NCBI RefSeq assembly: GCF_050003625.1
Contig: NC_134398.1
Location: 64,984,891 to 65,048,890, forward strand
Length of the DNA: 64,000 nucleotides
Source: Haematobia irritans
Taxonomy: Eukaryota > Arthropoda > Insecta > Diptera > Muscidae
Direction: 5' to 3'
In this document: in pieces, positions 35,390 to 46,875 of the stretch
How the letters are laid out: the number at the start of each line of letters is the position of its first letter
Position numbering within the stretch: position 1 is the first letter of the stretch
Position numbers and translations under genes: made by a program
The notes under the pieces: generated by a model
What the model was told of the DNA's origin: nothing
Databases searched by the model: none
Seen by the model: the letters and a program-made list of their open reading frames with translations, nothing else

Positions 35390-37370
35390 TTTTATACCCA
35401 CCACCATAGAATGGTGACGGGGGTATAATAGAGGTGTGCACGTGAGTAATATTTTACTCACGCACACTCACGACGGAAAAATCTTACTCACGCACGATAT
35501 TGTTTGGTAGGAATCACGCTCACGCACACTCACGAAAAGAAAATTTTTACTCACGCACACTCACGCACGAAAATGTCGTGACTCACGAAAAATACCGTGA
35601 CTCACGAAAAATGTCGTGACTCACGAACAATTTTTTGAGTAATTTACCTTAGCGACGCGTCTGAAAACATGAGCATTATTAAAATCGAGAGCGTTATTAC
35701 ACTCTTAACATCCCAGGTGTCACTAAAATTGTAAATGAATTTAACTCTTAAGCGTTTTATGTTGGTGAGCAGGATTATTTTCGTGAGCGTAAATCTTTAC
35801 TCACGCACACTCACGAAGATAATATTTTCGTGACTCACGCTCACGCACGACATTTTGGTTTGTTAATCACGCTCACGCACACTCACGCCGTTGCCATGAG
35901 CGTGACTCACGACTCACGTGTGAGTCACGAAAATTTTCGTGAGTCACGCTACAGCCTTCAATAATGGCGCCATCGTCCTGAAATTTGGCACAGATTCGTC
36001 TTTTGTTTGCAGGCAGGTCAAGTTCGAAGATGAGCTATATCGGTCCAAGTTTTGATATAGTCCCCATATAAACCGACCTCCCGATTTGTGGTCTTGGGCT
36101 TATAAAAACAGTATTTTTTATCCAATTTGCCTAAAATTGGAAATCTAGAGGTATTTTAGAACCATCAAAAAGTGTGCCTATCGGTCCATGTTTTGGAATA
36201 GCCCCCATATGGACCGATTTCCCAATTTTGCTTCTTGGGCGTCTAGAAAGTGTATTTTCTATCCGATTTGCCTGAAATTGGAAATCTAGAGGTATTCTAC
36301 GACCATAAAGAGGTGTGCCGAAAATGGGGTGTATCGGTCCATGTTTTGGTATAGCCCCCATATGGACCGATTTCCCGATTTTGCTTCTTGGGCGTCTAGA
36401 AAGTGTATTTTCTATCCGATTTTACTTCTTGGCCTTCTAGAATCCGTAATTTTTACCCAATTTGCCTCAAATCGGAAATCTGGAGGTATTCTAGGACCTT
36501 AAAGATGTGTGCCGAAAATGGTGATTATCGGACCATGTTTTGGTATAGGCCCCATATAGACTGATCCCCAGATTTACTTCTTGGGCTTCTGGAATCTGTA
36601 GTTTTTATCCAATTTGCCTGAAATTGGAAATCTAGAGGTATTCTAGGACCATAAAGAGGTTTGCCGAATATATTGAGAATAGGTACAGTTTTTGATATAG
36701 CCCCGTTATAAACCGGCCCTCCGATTTGGGGTCTAGATTATAGAACTACAATTAAATGTGTTGAATAATGTGTGTATGCTTCCATGTTTTGGTATAGCCC
36801 CCATTACACTGAACTCCCGATTAAACTCTTAGGGTTTCTAGAAATTGTAGTTTTTATCCGATTTGCCACAAATTGAAAATATACTGGCATTTTAGACCCA
36901 TAAAAAAGTGTATATGATTTAGTTTTATCGGGCCATTTGGTAAGGCCTCCGATCGATTTGACTTATTGAGGGTATAGAAGGCGCACTGATCATGAAAATT
37001 GCTTGAAACTGAATGCAAAATTTCCAGATTTTACTTCTCGTACTAATTTAAATAATTGGATGCACATCCACAGATTTTATATTTCAAATCAAGGCGTTAT
37101 TTCATAATTATCTTGCACACTTACAAGAGATGTTTATGATTCCTCTAAAACTCAAACAAAAAATGTTTCTTATAAATTCAGAATCTGATCTAGTCTTCAT
37201 AGGTAAAATCTTTACATTTATCTGTGGGAAGCGTACTGGTTGAACTGGTTGGGAAAATATCTGTCATCAAACCCTGCTGCAATTTTCAAAGGAAACTATT
37301 ATATTTGATTCATGGTGGTGGGTATTTAAGATTCGGCCCGGCCGAACTTACTACTGTATATACTTGTTTT
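35390..37370 (-). repeat. Type Y repeat, long copy containing a truncated hAT-like MITE
   Basis: The start is TTTTATACCCACCACCATAG; the end is TTCGGCCCGGCCGAACTTAC then TATATACTTGTTTT. About eight monomers of ~130 bases lie between 36000 and 37000. The MITE is at 35429-35948. Confidence 0.75.
35429..35948. mobile_element. hAT-like MITE with CTCACGCACAC array, right end lost
   Basis: The left end TAGAGGTGTGCACGTGAG matches that of 10672-11157. The inside is dense with ACTCACGCACACTCACG words. No inverted right end or second copy of GGGTATAA is found; type Y sequence resumes after a gap of its own, so a deletion removed the right end together with flanking bases. Confidence 0.7.
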
Positions 37371-38190
37371 AAATCAATAGTATCATTATCGTATCAAAGC
37401 TGAGGGGTCAGCTTTTTACCGCCTGGACAACCTGGAAAACCACCGGTCAAAACTTTCAGAGAGATTTCATATAAATGATATTGTTAGGAATGAGTTGATC
37501 TATTATAAATAATAACAAAAGTGTTTTGAAGGAGAAGAAAATATGCCTCCTGTTGTATGATATGAAATAGGTCTCATAGAAATATGCCGATTTTTTTCCG
37601 GTAATCCTTAAAATAAATCCCGCAATATAGCCCGTATTCCAGGTTGAAGTGCCAATCTAGCTCGAGATGGATTGAGGGTTTGAATTTGCGAGTAATTGGT
37701 TACCTTTAGCCCGAAAAATTCCGTAGAATGGAAAGTAACGACTCCCCACCAAAAAAACAGCTTAGTGAAAAAGACAATGAAAATGTTCTTGTTCAATTCG
37801 GCGAAGGTGCAAAATTGGCTCAGAAACAATTAATTTTACATGCGCTTGTCATTTAAAAAAATGGAAAAACTTAATAAAAATGTTTCCGACTTTTATGTCT
37901 TTGTAACTTGCAAATTGTTGATCGCAAATTCTACGTCTGCCGAGGAATAGTTCGGGACACCTTCAAATACTCTCCATTATTTTATTTATCCTTACTGTGT
38001 TTTATACACCGTAGAATTCACGAAAACTGCGTAAAACAAATGATTTTTATATCTCACATCTATTTCGAAAAATTTTATTTCTACCATTTGTTCGTATTGA
38101 TTTTTATACTACTCAATCAAAACTGTCCAATACTTACTGGGAGCACCCACTCGACCCACAAATAATCTACCAAAATTTAGAGAACTACAA
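37371..38190. other. Intron, nothing recognised
   Basis: A short relative of the AAAACGCGTCGCC-type repeat may lie at 37735-37855 (GTGCAAAATTGGCTCAGAAA). No gene. Confidence 0.5.
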
Positions 38191-38194
38191 AAAA

Positions 38195-38735
38195 AATCTT
38201 ATTTTTAAAATTTTGTCAATATTTTATTCTATAGAATATTTTGTCACAATGCTATTTTTATAGAAAATTTTGTCAAAAGTTTTATTTCTGTAGAAATTTT
38301 GTCAGAATTGTATTTCTATAGAAAATTTTGTCAAAATTTTATTTGTATATAAAATTTTGTCAAAATTTTATTTGTATATAAAATTTTGTCAACATTTATT
38401 TTTATAGAAAATTTTGTGAAAATTTTATTTCTATAGAAAATTTTGTCAAAATGTATTTTATTGCTTTTGAAACTTTATCAAAATCCTTCTTCTATAGAAA
38501 ATTTGGTCAAAAATGTATTTCTATAGAAAATTTTGTCAAAATATATTTTATTGCTATAGAAATTTTTGACCAAATTTTATTTCTATAGAAAATGTTGACA
38601 AAATTTTATTTCTATAGAAAATTTTGTCTAAATTTTATGTCTATAGAAAATGTTGTCAAAATTTTATTTTTATAGAAAATTTTGTAAAAATTTTATTTAT
38701 ATAAAGAATTTTGTCAAAATTTTAAAGAATTCTAC
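38195..38735. repeat. 29-bp minisatellite, second array
   Basis: About eighteen imperfect units of TTTCTATAGAAAATTTTGTC with AAAATTTTA, the reverse complement of the array at 42775. Confidence 0.85.
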
Positions 38736-38760
38736 CAATCTACCACACAGTAAAAAAAAA

Positions 38761-39311
38761 ACGACCCTTTTTGGTTGAATTGTGGCAACCGTGACTGGGA
38801 GTCTGTTAATTTTTGTTTGCTTCTCGATAATGAATATTTTTCTAGCAACTAAATTCAAACGATTTCCAATTCTATTGTTATCTCAATACCATGTCATCTC
38901 TAATGAATATAGAATATTACTTAAACTCGGGGATTCACAAGATCTTAGCATGTTGGTTTCAAAAATAATTTTCATAATTTGATTTATTTATTTCAAAGAC
39001 CTGTACAACAAGAATAATAGATTCTTATAATTATTATATTATTCTTGTCGTACAGGTCTTTGAAATAAATAAATGAAATTGTGTAAATTTTTTTTTGAAA
39101 CCAATGTGCTAAGATCTTGTGAATCCCCGAGTTAATGTAAAGTAATATTCTATATTCATAAGGGATGCCATGGTATTGATATAACAACAGAATTGGAAAG
39201 CATATGAATTAGTTGTTAAAAAATATTCCCTATCGAGAAGCAAAAAAAGAAAAATCATACTCACCGTCACAGTTGCCACAGTTGGTAAAATTTTACCAAA
39301 AAGGGTGGATG
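38761..39311. repeat. Large palindrome, arms about 260 bp, loop about 19 bp
   Basis: The left arm 38761-39018 and right arm 39038-39311 are reverse complements with few differences by eye. Matching words include GACCTGTACAACAAG/CTTGTCGTACAGGTC at the centre, CTCGGGGATTCACAAGATCT/AGATCTTGTGAATCCCCGAG midway, and ACCCTTTTTGGT/ACCAAAAAGGGT at the outer ends. The short frames inside are mirror images and not genes. It could be an inverted pair of one repeat or a foldback element. Confidence 0.9.
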
Positions 39312-41129
39312 TTTTTAAAAATTAAAAGCTCTTATTTCAATCAGTAGGCCACTTGAACTGTGTTTTTTTAAATGTGTCCAGAATTGTCTTCTTATGATCT
39401 GTATTCATAAAATAATAAAATTGCTGCCACAACCAATGCATCATTGTTGCAAAATGCTTAGCGCTTACAGAATCCATTTTATGCGATAAAATAAATGAAG
39501 TTGAAGTGTCTTTCCAACAAAGTATTCCAAAAAGATAGATATTCCAAAAACCCAGAAATGGGAAGAAAACTCACAGAGAGTAATGACAGCCTTGAAATTT
39601 ATAAAGAGAAAAATAATACTGGCAAGACGAATATCTTCCAAATCCTTCATCAAAGGAGTCAACGCTGAAGAAATTAACTTACTTATGCCAATGCTGACTT
39701 AAACCGCATAAGACAGACAATCGCTACTTGGTTAAAAGGCCAACTGACATCATGGGCCAAATGGGTAAAAAACTAACAAAAAGCTGAAGCCAAAAGTGAA
39801 CAGAATATATATTTTTTAAATCTTTTTCTGCTGTTGGCTGTTACTCTTGATAATATTGGCCAAACCGCATCTTTACTTAACACAAATCTTGGCCTATTGT
39901 AAGCTGAACTTTGTTTTCGGAGATTTGTATGAAGGCAAAAATTCGAATCACTGCATATTCGGATGGGTTAAAAAAGGTAAATAAAATGTTAATTTATTGT
40001 ATGAATGTCACGGGTAGACATTGTGTTCAAAGGAGGTGTGATCTTTGGCATAATCTACTAACAAAACATAAACTTGCAAAACCAAATATATTCTACAGAC
40101 ACCACCAATGGCATTTTTTTAAACCCCACAGTGGGCGAATTGGGATTAAATATATAAACTATAGCTCAACTATATGAGTCTTAGGATAATTTAATTTCTA
40201 TAAATCTACTGATGTCCAACAATAAACTATTGGTTGGCCACTTTTTTATAATAGAGACTAGTTGTAGTTGTAGTATAAGTTAAGCATCAAATATTTATTT
40301 GCTTAAATAATAAAAAAAAAAACAAATATTACTATTTTCATGGAACATACACTATCTTATGCGATCATACACTATCTTATGCGATCGCAATTCACTTATT
40401 TTTGAACAGTCTTCACAGTATGTAAAAGTTCAAATATTTTATAAAAAAGTTTATAAATTGATAAAATTTACAAATGCGTGTTCTATTTGTTTTGTATGTT
40501 GGTGTATTATGGAATAACAATTTCAAGTGTTGCGTCTCAACCAGTTTCTGTACAGGCTATATTTATATATGGAATAAATTTTTCTAACGCTACCATTTTG
40601 GGGAGTGAAATAATAAAATCAAAGTTATTAGTTCACTCCCCAACGCAATAATCCTTGTCTTCTCCATTAACCCACTGTAATTCACAGCATGCGTGTGTCA
40701 CTTCAATTTGAAATTCACTTTGGAAAAGAGGAACAATGTCAGTGATGTTGACGGTGAAGAAGAGTAGAAGATTGAGAAAGCTGCCGGTCATACGGTAAGG
40801 CAAATATGTGGTATCTGTCCTGATGATGATGATGGTGGCACTGGCAGCAATGACAATGATGACGACATGGATGAAGTGGCTTACCATGCTATCCCTTTTG
40901 CTTGTTGAACATCTTGGCTTTAACCTCTGTTACTCCACGATTTGTTGGGTTTCAGGGTTTAGTAACTCTTCCGTTTTTTTTTTGCGTTCCATTTGGTTAG
41001 TTCGGTTGTTGTTTATTTTATTATATGTAAAACACACATTATTTAGACATTTTTACAATGTTGCAGATTTTACTTTACAAAAAAGCGACTTTCAATTTGC
41101 AGTCTTTTCAGCGAGATTTTAATTCGTTT
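39312..41129. other. Intron, nothing recognised
   Basis: Contains a GATGATGATG-type microsatellite at 40820-40880, which creates Met-rich frames. A 20-base direct repeat (CATACACTATCTTATGCGAT) lies at 40347-40386. Confidence 0.6.
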
Positions 41130-41349
41130 TGCATATCAGAACCTAAATGAGTTTTGATGGACCATTCTTGTATGATTTTTATGGCTGTTTGGTATTTGTT
41201 CTTCGTTCTTTGGGATTTAAGAAGAGTGTATGTTTTCAGTGTGATGGAAATTATGTTAAGGACGATTTCTTTTGTGAGCAAACGTATTACCCCAGTGTAA
41301 GATTCGTTGCTCTCATTGCCCTTTTGCAGTTATCCTAAATTCAAAAGTT

Positions 41350-41470
41350 TGGACGTTTTCGATTATATTCTGCAATCGACGCTTTGGTATTTTTTAGTGC
41401 CAACCTTACTTTTCCAAATGCCCCAGGTGCGATTGAAATCCGGAGATTTTCGTGGCCATTGTGCGGTGAT
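41350..41470 (-). pseudogene. Tc1-like transposase C-terminal scrap
   Basis: On the minus strand QWPRKSPDFN, then WGIWKSKV and KKYQSVD, correspond to the third-acidic-residue region of a Tc1-type enzyme, with the catalytic PIE deleted. It is related to the relic at 21078. Confidence 0.5.
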
Positions 41471-41481
41471 GTTCATTTTAA

Positions 41482-42080
41482 CACTGAAAAAAATATTGAC
41501 CTCTTATGAAAGATTATGCAGCCTAAATTTTAAGACACGCAATTTACACAATATTAAGGACGAATTTCTTTAAAATAATGGAAATTTAATTATGAGAAAA
41601 GTTATAATCTTTGCTTTAAACAATTTTCTCACTAAAGTTAGTACATGAATCTTGCAGCTTTGCATTCTTCCGTTAAAGTTGTATGTTCTTCAACTAAGGT
41701 AAATACATTCAAAATAGTTTACTTGGATCCAAAGATTTTGATCTTACCTTATGATTTTGGTATTGATTCCGAGCCAAAGATACACCTTCTTTAAAATTAA
41801 AATATGTTTTGCCGACCTGTATGGCTTTAAATCCATAAAATTAGAATTGGGACACAAATCCCATTAATCGAATTTTAATTTTCTTTTCCCGGTATATTAA
41901 TAAAGATTCAATATTTCAGATAAATTAAGGATGATCAAATCCAAAATGTGTTTCTTTACTTTAAAGAAAATTTGCCTGAATTCAATACGACTTTAACGGA
42001 GGCACGAAACTTTTCCAAATTTGTGCCTCCGAAATTTTTGAAGCAAAGGTTATAAATTTTATTTTAATTAAAATTTCGTT
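41482..42080. mobile_element. CACTGAAAAA-type MITE, right border unclear
   Basis: It starts CACTGAAAAAAATATTGACC and includes GGTATTGATTCCGAGCCAAA near 41758. The far end is not resolved. Confidence 0.5.
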
Positions 42081-42089
42081 ATTTTAAAA

Positions 42090-42530
42090 CAAGTATATAC
42101 ACCAGATAAGTTTGCCCGGGCTGAATTTTAAATACCCACCACCATGAATCAAATATAATAGTTTCCTTTGAAACTTTCAGGAGGGTTTGATGGACCATTT
42201 TTTGTTTGAGTTTTAGAGGAATCATAAAGTGTAAGTGTGCAAGAAAATGATGAAATATCGCCTTGACTTGAAATCTAAATCTGTAGAATTTTACCCTAAT
42301 TATTAAAATGATTACGAGAAATAAAGTCTGGAAATTTTAGATTCAGTTTCAAGCAATTTTAACGATCAGTGCAGAAGTTCCCTCAAGATCTGAAATCGGT
42401 CTATATAGAGGCCTTACCAAATGGACCGATAAAAATTAAATCATATTCCCTTTTTTGTGGGTCTAAAAGCCATTCTATTTCCAATTTGTGACAACTCAGA
42501 TAAAAACTAAAATTTCTTGAAACCCTAGGC
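42090..42530 (+). repeat. Type Y repeat, truncated
   Basis: It starts AAACAAGTATATACACCAG and the worn GCCCGGGCTGAATTTTAAAT, then two or three monomers; cut before 42540. Confidence 0.65.
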
Positions 42531-42774
42531 GTTAACCCTTCTATGCGTGATGAGGTCCCGTTGGACCTTTTTCATTTGTATTCATACCAGGGATGGAAAA
42601 TACAATTTTTAAGAAAGTACAAAAAAGGTATTTTTTGAGCGAAAAAGTACTTTTCACTAAATTTCAACAAAAATCCCATTGGGTGATTATTGTCAAGAGC
42701 TCTGTTAGACTGAATTTAAAGCAAATAAAATTTTGTTTGTCAACTCCTCAATTAAAATGCGAAATTTGCGAATG

Positions 42775-43420
42775 CAAAAATGCGAAAATTTTCTATAGAA
42801 ATAAAATGTTGAGAAAATTTTCGATAGAAACAAAATGTTGACAAATTTTTCTATAGAAATAAAATTTTGACAAAATTTTCGATACAAATAAAATTTTGAC
42901 AAAATTTTCTATAGAAATAAAATTTTGACAATATTTTCTACGGACATAAAATTTTGACAAAATTTTCTATAAAAATACACTATTGCCAAATTTTCTTTAG
43001 AAATAAAATTTTGACAAAATTTTCTATAGAAATAAAATTTTGACAAAATTTTCTATAGAAATAAATTTTTTACACAATTTGCTATAAAAATCAAAATTTC
43101 AAAATAGAAATAAAATTTTGGCAAAATTTTCAATAGAAATAAAATTTCGAAAAAAAAAATTTATAGAAATAAAATTTTGATAAAATTTCCTAGTAAATAA
43201 AATTTTGAAAAAAATTTCTATTGGAAATAAAATTTTTACAAAATTTTCTATAGAAATAAAATTTTGAGAAAATTTTCTATATAGAAATAAAATTTTGAGA
43301 AGATTTTCTATAGAAATAAAATTTTGAGAAAATTTTCCAAAAGAAAAAAATGTTGACAAAATTTTCTGTAGAAATATAATTGTGACAAAACTTTCTGAAG
43401 AAATAAATTTTTGCAAAATA
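42775..43420. repeat. 29-bp minisatellite, third and longest array
   Basis: About twenty-two units, most of them close to AAATTTTCTATAGAAATAAA with ATTTTGACA. Minus-strand frames here only read the repeat. Confidence 0.87.
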
Positions 43421-45534
43421 TTATTTTTTTGATAGTTTTTGGTTCGCATTATTTTAGTAAGCGATCGATAACTTCTCATCTAGAAGGTGTTCGTGTGCAA
43501 GCGTAATGTAAAAACGCGTGATTTTTTCGACTAAAGCATTCTTGAAATTGAATAAATTGGTGTTTTTGACTATGGCTTTCTAGAAAATATTTGAACTTGT
43601 CTGTTTTGCCAAATTTGTAAAAGATTATTAGCAAATAAGTTTGTTAAAGACTTTCTCAAAATATTAAAATATTTTTTCAAAACTATTGTCTACACAAAAG
43701 GTACTAAATCATTCGCGGGGGTACTACGGTACTGACCGTGTGATTGTTTTTTGACTTCTTGTATTGGTTTTTATAGGTATTTTAAAAAGTTTAGTGCGAT
43801 TCTGCGTGATGAGGTCCAATGGGACCTACTACCAATTACATATCCACTATAGTGAAACTACAAGTGCAAAAAAAGTTATTTGAACTATAATTGGAAAATT
43901 CATACGAAACTCATGTAATATTACAAGAAAATTATTTCATCTAAAGAGAAATAATTACAAATAAATAAACAATAACACAATAAATAATTAATATGGGCAA
44001 TTAAAAAATTAATTGAGTTTTTCGACCACAATCAATTAAATTTTTAATTGTACCAATTAAAAAAATTATTGAAAAGGCCGAATAAATCAATTAATTTTTT
44101 AATCAAGTATATTTTGTATTTTTAATTAATTTTGTGATAGATACTATCATTTTTGTGATTGAAGAAGTTTCAATTAATTGGATCTTTTAAATTAAAAACT
44201 TGTTTTGAAGACTGATCTTCTAAGCAGCCAACTGCTAATTTTGTAATCCGAACAGTATATGTATAAGTTTTCGTTCACAATCTATCACTCTACATATTGT
44301 GAAATCATTCCCTATAAAATTACTTGATTTCGTGTCATCTATATCTTCTAGTCATTATAGCGTTTTATTAGGGTAATAATAACAATTGATATGGGTTTTG
44401 TATACCATAAAATCGAGAGGAAATAATTTAAAAATCTCTAAGGAAAACTATCCAGGGGAACACAATACAATGCTGTAAGATACTATGCACAAGTATGCTA
44501 ACCCAACGTTTCTTCTTTTTTTTTTTTCAAGCATCATGGAAAAATTGCATCATCCTTTGTTAAGTTTGCTGGTCATGTTGGCTTTTATGATAATGGGATT
44601 CTGCTAGTTCTCCTCTGTTGTGCTACTATTTAATCATTGTTTTTTATTCTCCTCTCAATGTGTTTTTCTCCTTCACTCTATAGATCAAACAAATGACAAT
44701 TTAATGATAGACTTCCTTTCAGTGATGCTGCACCATTTGACTTATAAACTGGCGTTTGAATACTGAGTTTTAGTTGTTGGTTTCTTGTTCTTTCAGCAGC
44801 CAATAAAAATCACTAGAAAATATTTATTCGTATAGGAACGTTAATTTTCGTTTTAGACTGAATACAATTTTAAAAAATTATCTCAGATAATTACGCAAGC
44901 TATATTCATTTTTCAGCTAGTAAAAAAAAACTTATTCATTTTCATATACTCAACATAATGAGTGCTTGACCGAAGTTCAAATTCTTGACCCATGGATTTG
45001 AAAACAAATAAACCTTAAATGATTTATTATTTGAACTAAGAAATCTATAAAATCTAAGACTGTAAAAAAACTGCATAAATAGGGCGATATTTTTGTCCTT
45101 TTGGATGTAGTACAAAATATTATATTGTGCTTTATTTGTTTACAGTTGGTTAATAAATTTAGATGTTAAAAAAGTGGGTGATTAGCAATATACATGATTA
45201 TAAAATTTCTAAATTAATATATGTTTCTATCAACACAAGAAAATTATATTTCCCAAATATAGTGGGCGAAAAAACGATAACAACGCCAGAAATGAACCGA
45301 AAAGTCAAGGAAGGAGTTGATTGAAATCGCGAGAGCGAAACATTGAATTTTCAAAACATACAAGATCTCACCGATGCTCAAAAAATTAAACTAGAAAGAG
45401 CTTAGGCATTGCTTCGCTGTACAGATTCGGACTCTCGAGTTTGGTTTTCTGGGATCAGAATGGAGCCGTTTTCAACCAACAAAATGATCGGTTTTACTTG
45501 CCCTCTTTAGTCAGCTGAAAATCTAAGCCTTCAC
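43421..45534. other. Intron, mostly unrecognised
   Basis: AATTAATT-rich words related to the 7419-10334 element lie at 43985-44210. GATGAGGTCC occurs at 42547 and 43807 with similar flanks, a possible pair of repeat ends. Confidence 0.5.
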
Positions 45535-45540
45535 TGTGCG

Positions 45541-46875
45541 TGCTGTCATTAAATACTTACATACAAAAGGTTTATCGGGACAAGAAATTCATAATGAAAT
45601 GGTGAATGTGTTAGGTTAGGTTAGGTATAGTGGCAGCCTGATATTTCAGGGTCACTTAGACTATTCAGTCCATTGTGATACCACATTGGCGAACTTCTCT
45701 CTTATCACTGAGTGCTGCCCGATTCCATGTTAAGCTCAATGACAAGGGACCCCCTTTTTATAGCCGAGTCCGAACGGTGAAACCACTTAGAGAAGCTTTG
45801 AAACCCTCAGAAATGTCACCAGCATTACTGAGGTGGGATAATCCACCGCTGAAAAACTTTTTGGTGTACGGTCGAAGCAGGAATCGAACCCACGACCTTG
45901 TGTATGCAAGGCGGGCATGCTAACCATTGCACTACGGTGGCACGGTTAATGTGTTAGGTGAAAGTGCTCCTTCATATGCAACAGTAAAAAATTGGGTTGC
46001 TGAATTTAAACGTGGTCGTACAAACATTGAAGATGAACCACGTAGTGGACGTCCAAAAACAGCAACAACAACAGAAATTGTAGCCAAAGTGCATGATATG
46101 GTATTAAATGATCGACGAATAAAAGTGCGTGAAATTGCTAATATCATGGGCATCTCAAATGATCGAGTCCATTAAATTTTGCATGAAGAACTACATATGA
46201 AAAAGCTTTCTGCAAGATGGGTGCCGCATTTGTTAACAGTCGATCAAAAACGCATAAGAATGAACATTTCCCAAGCTTGTTTGGATCGTTTTAAGCGAAA
46301 TAAAATGGATTTTAAGCGTCGTTTCATAACTGTTGACGAGACATGGATCCACCACTATACTCCAGAGACAAAAGAACAATCCAATTGTGTTCAATCTCAA
46401 TCGGCTGGTTCTCAATCGGCTGGTAAGGTTATGGCAACGGTTTTTTTGGGACTTCAAAGGTATTTTAATGATTGACTATCTGAAAAAGGGTAAAACAATA
46501 AATTCAGAGTACTATTGCAACCTTGGATCAATTAAATGTACAAATTCGAGAAAATCGTCCTGGCTTACAACACAAAAAAATAATTTTTCATCAAAACAAC
46601 GCACCAGCGCACAAGAGTGTTTTAACAATGACTAAAATCAACGAATTAAAGTACGAGTTGCTTGACCACCCACCTTATTCTCCTGATTTAGCTCCCAGTG
46701 ACTTTTACTTGTTCCCAAATCTAAAAAATTCCTTGGTGGCAAGCGTTTTACCTCAAATGAAGATGCAATTACAGTTGTAAACCACTATTTTGAAGATTTT
46801 AATCAAAAGATAGAATTGCTAGAAAAGCGTTGGACTAAGTGTATTGAAATTTCAGGAGATTATATTGAAAAATAA
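45541..46875 (+). pseudogene. mariner transposase, mutated and SINE-split
   Basis: Visible in order: the N-terminal AVIKYLHTKGLSGQEIHNE; the SINE; SYATVKNWVAEFKRG and GRPKTATT; a stop at 46173-46175; FITVDETWIHHYTPE (first Asp); a shortened spacer; KVMATVF; a frame change near 46460; FHQNNAPAHKS, where the second Asp has become Asn; HPPYSPDLAPSDFYLF (third Asp, 34 residues after the second site); a further frame change near 46735; end at GDYIEK. It is mellifera/cecropia-like by memory. It is inactive for several independent reasons. Confidence 0.9.
45612..45944 (-). mobile_element. Full-length tRNA-derived SINE inside mariner
   Basis: It reads on the minus strand from the tRNA-like head (GCCACCGTAGTGCAATGGTT, TGC loop, GTGGGTTCGATTCCTGC) to the CCTAACCTAACCTAAC tail. 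AATGTGTTAGGT lies on both sides (45605-45616 and 45948-45959); removing one copy plus the SINE restores the mariner frame. The frame at 45675-45923 is SINE sequence. Confidence 0.9.

Noticed and set aside
39911..40177. 88-codon plus-strand frame
   Set aside because: No motif, no splice context, no repeat-independent support; chance frame.
40808..41122. Met-rich plus-strand frame
   Set aside because: Created by a GAT microsatellite followed by AT-rich sequence; no domain and no codon bias.
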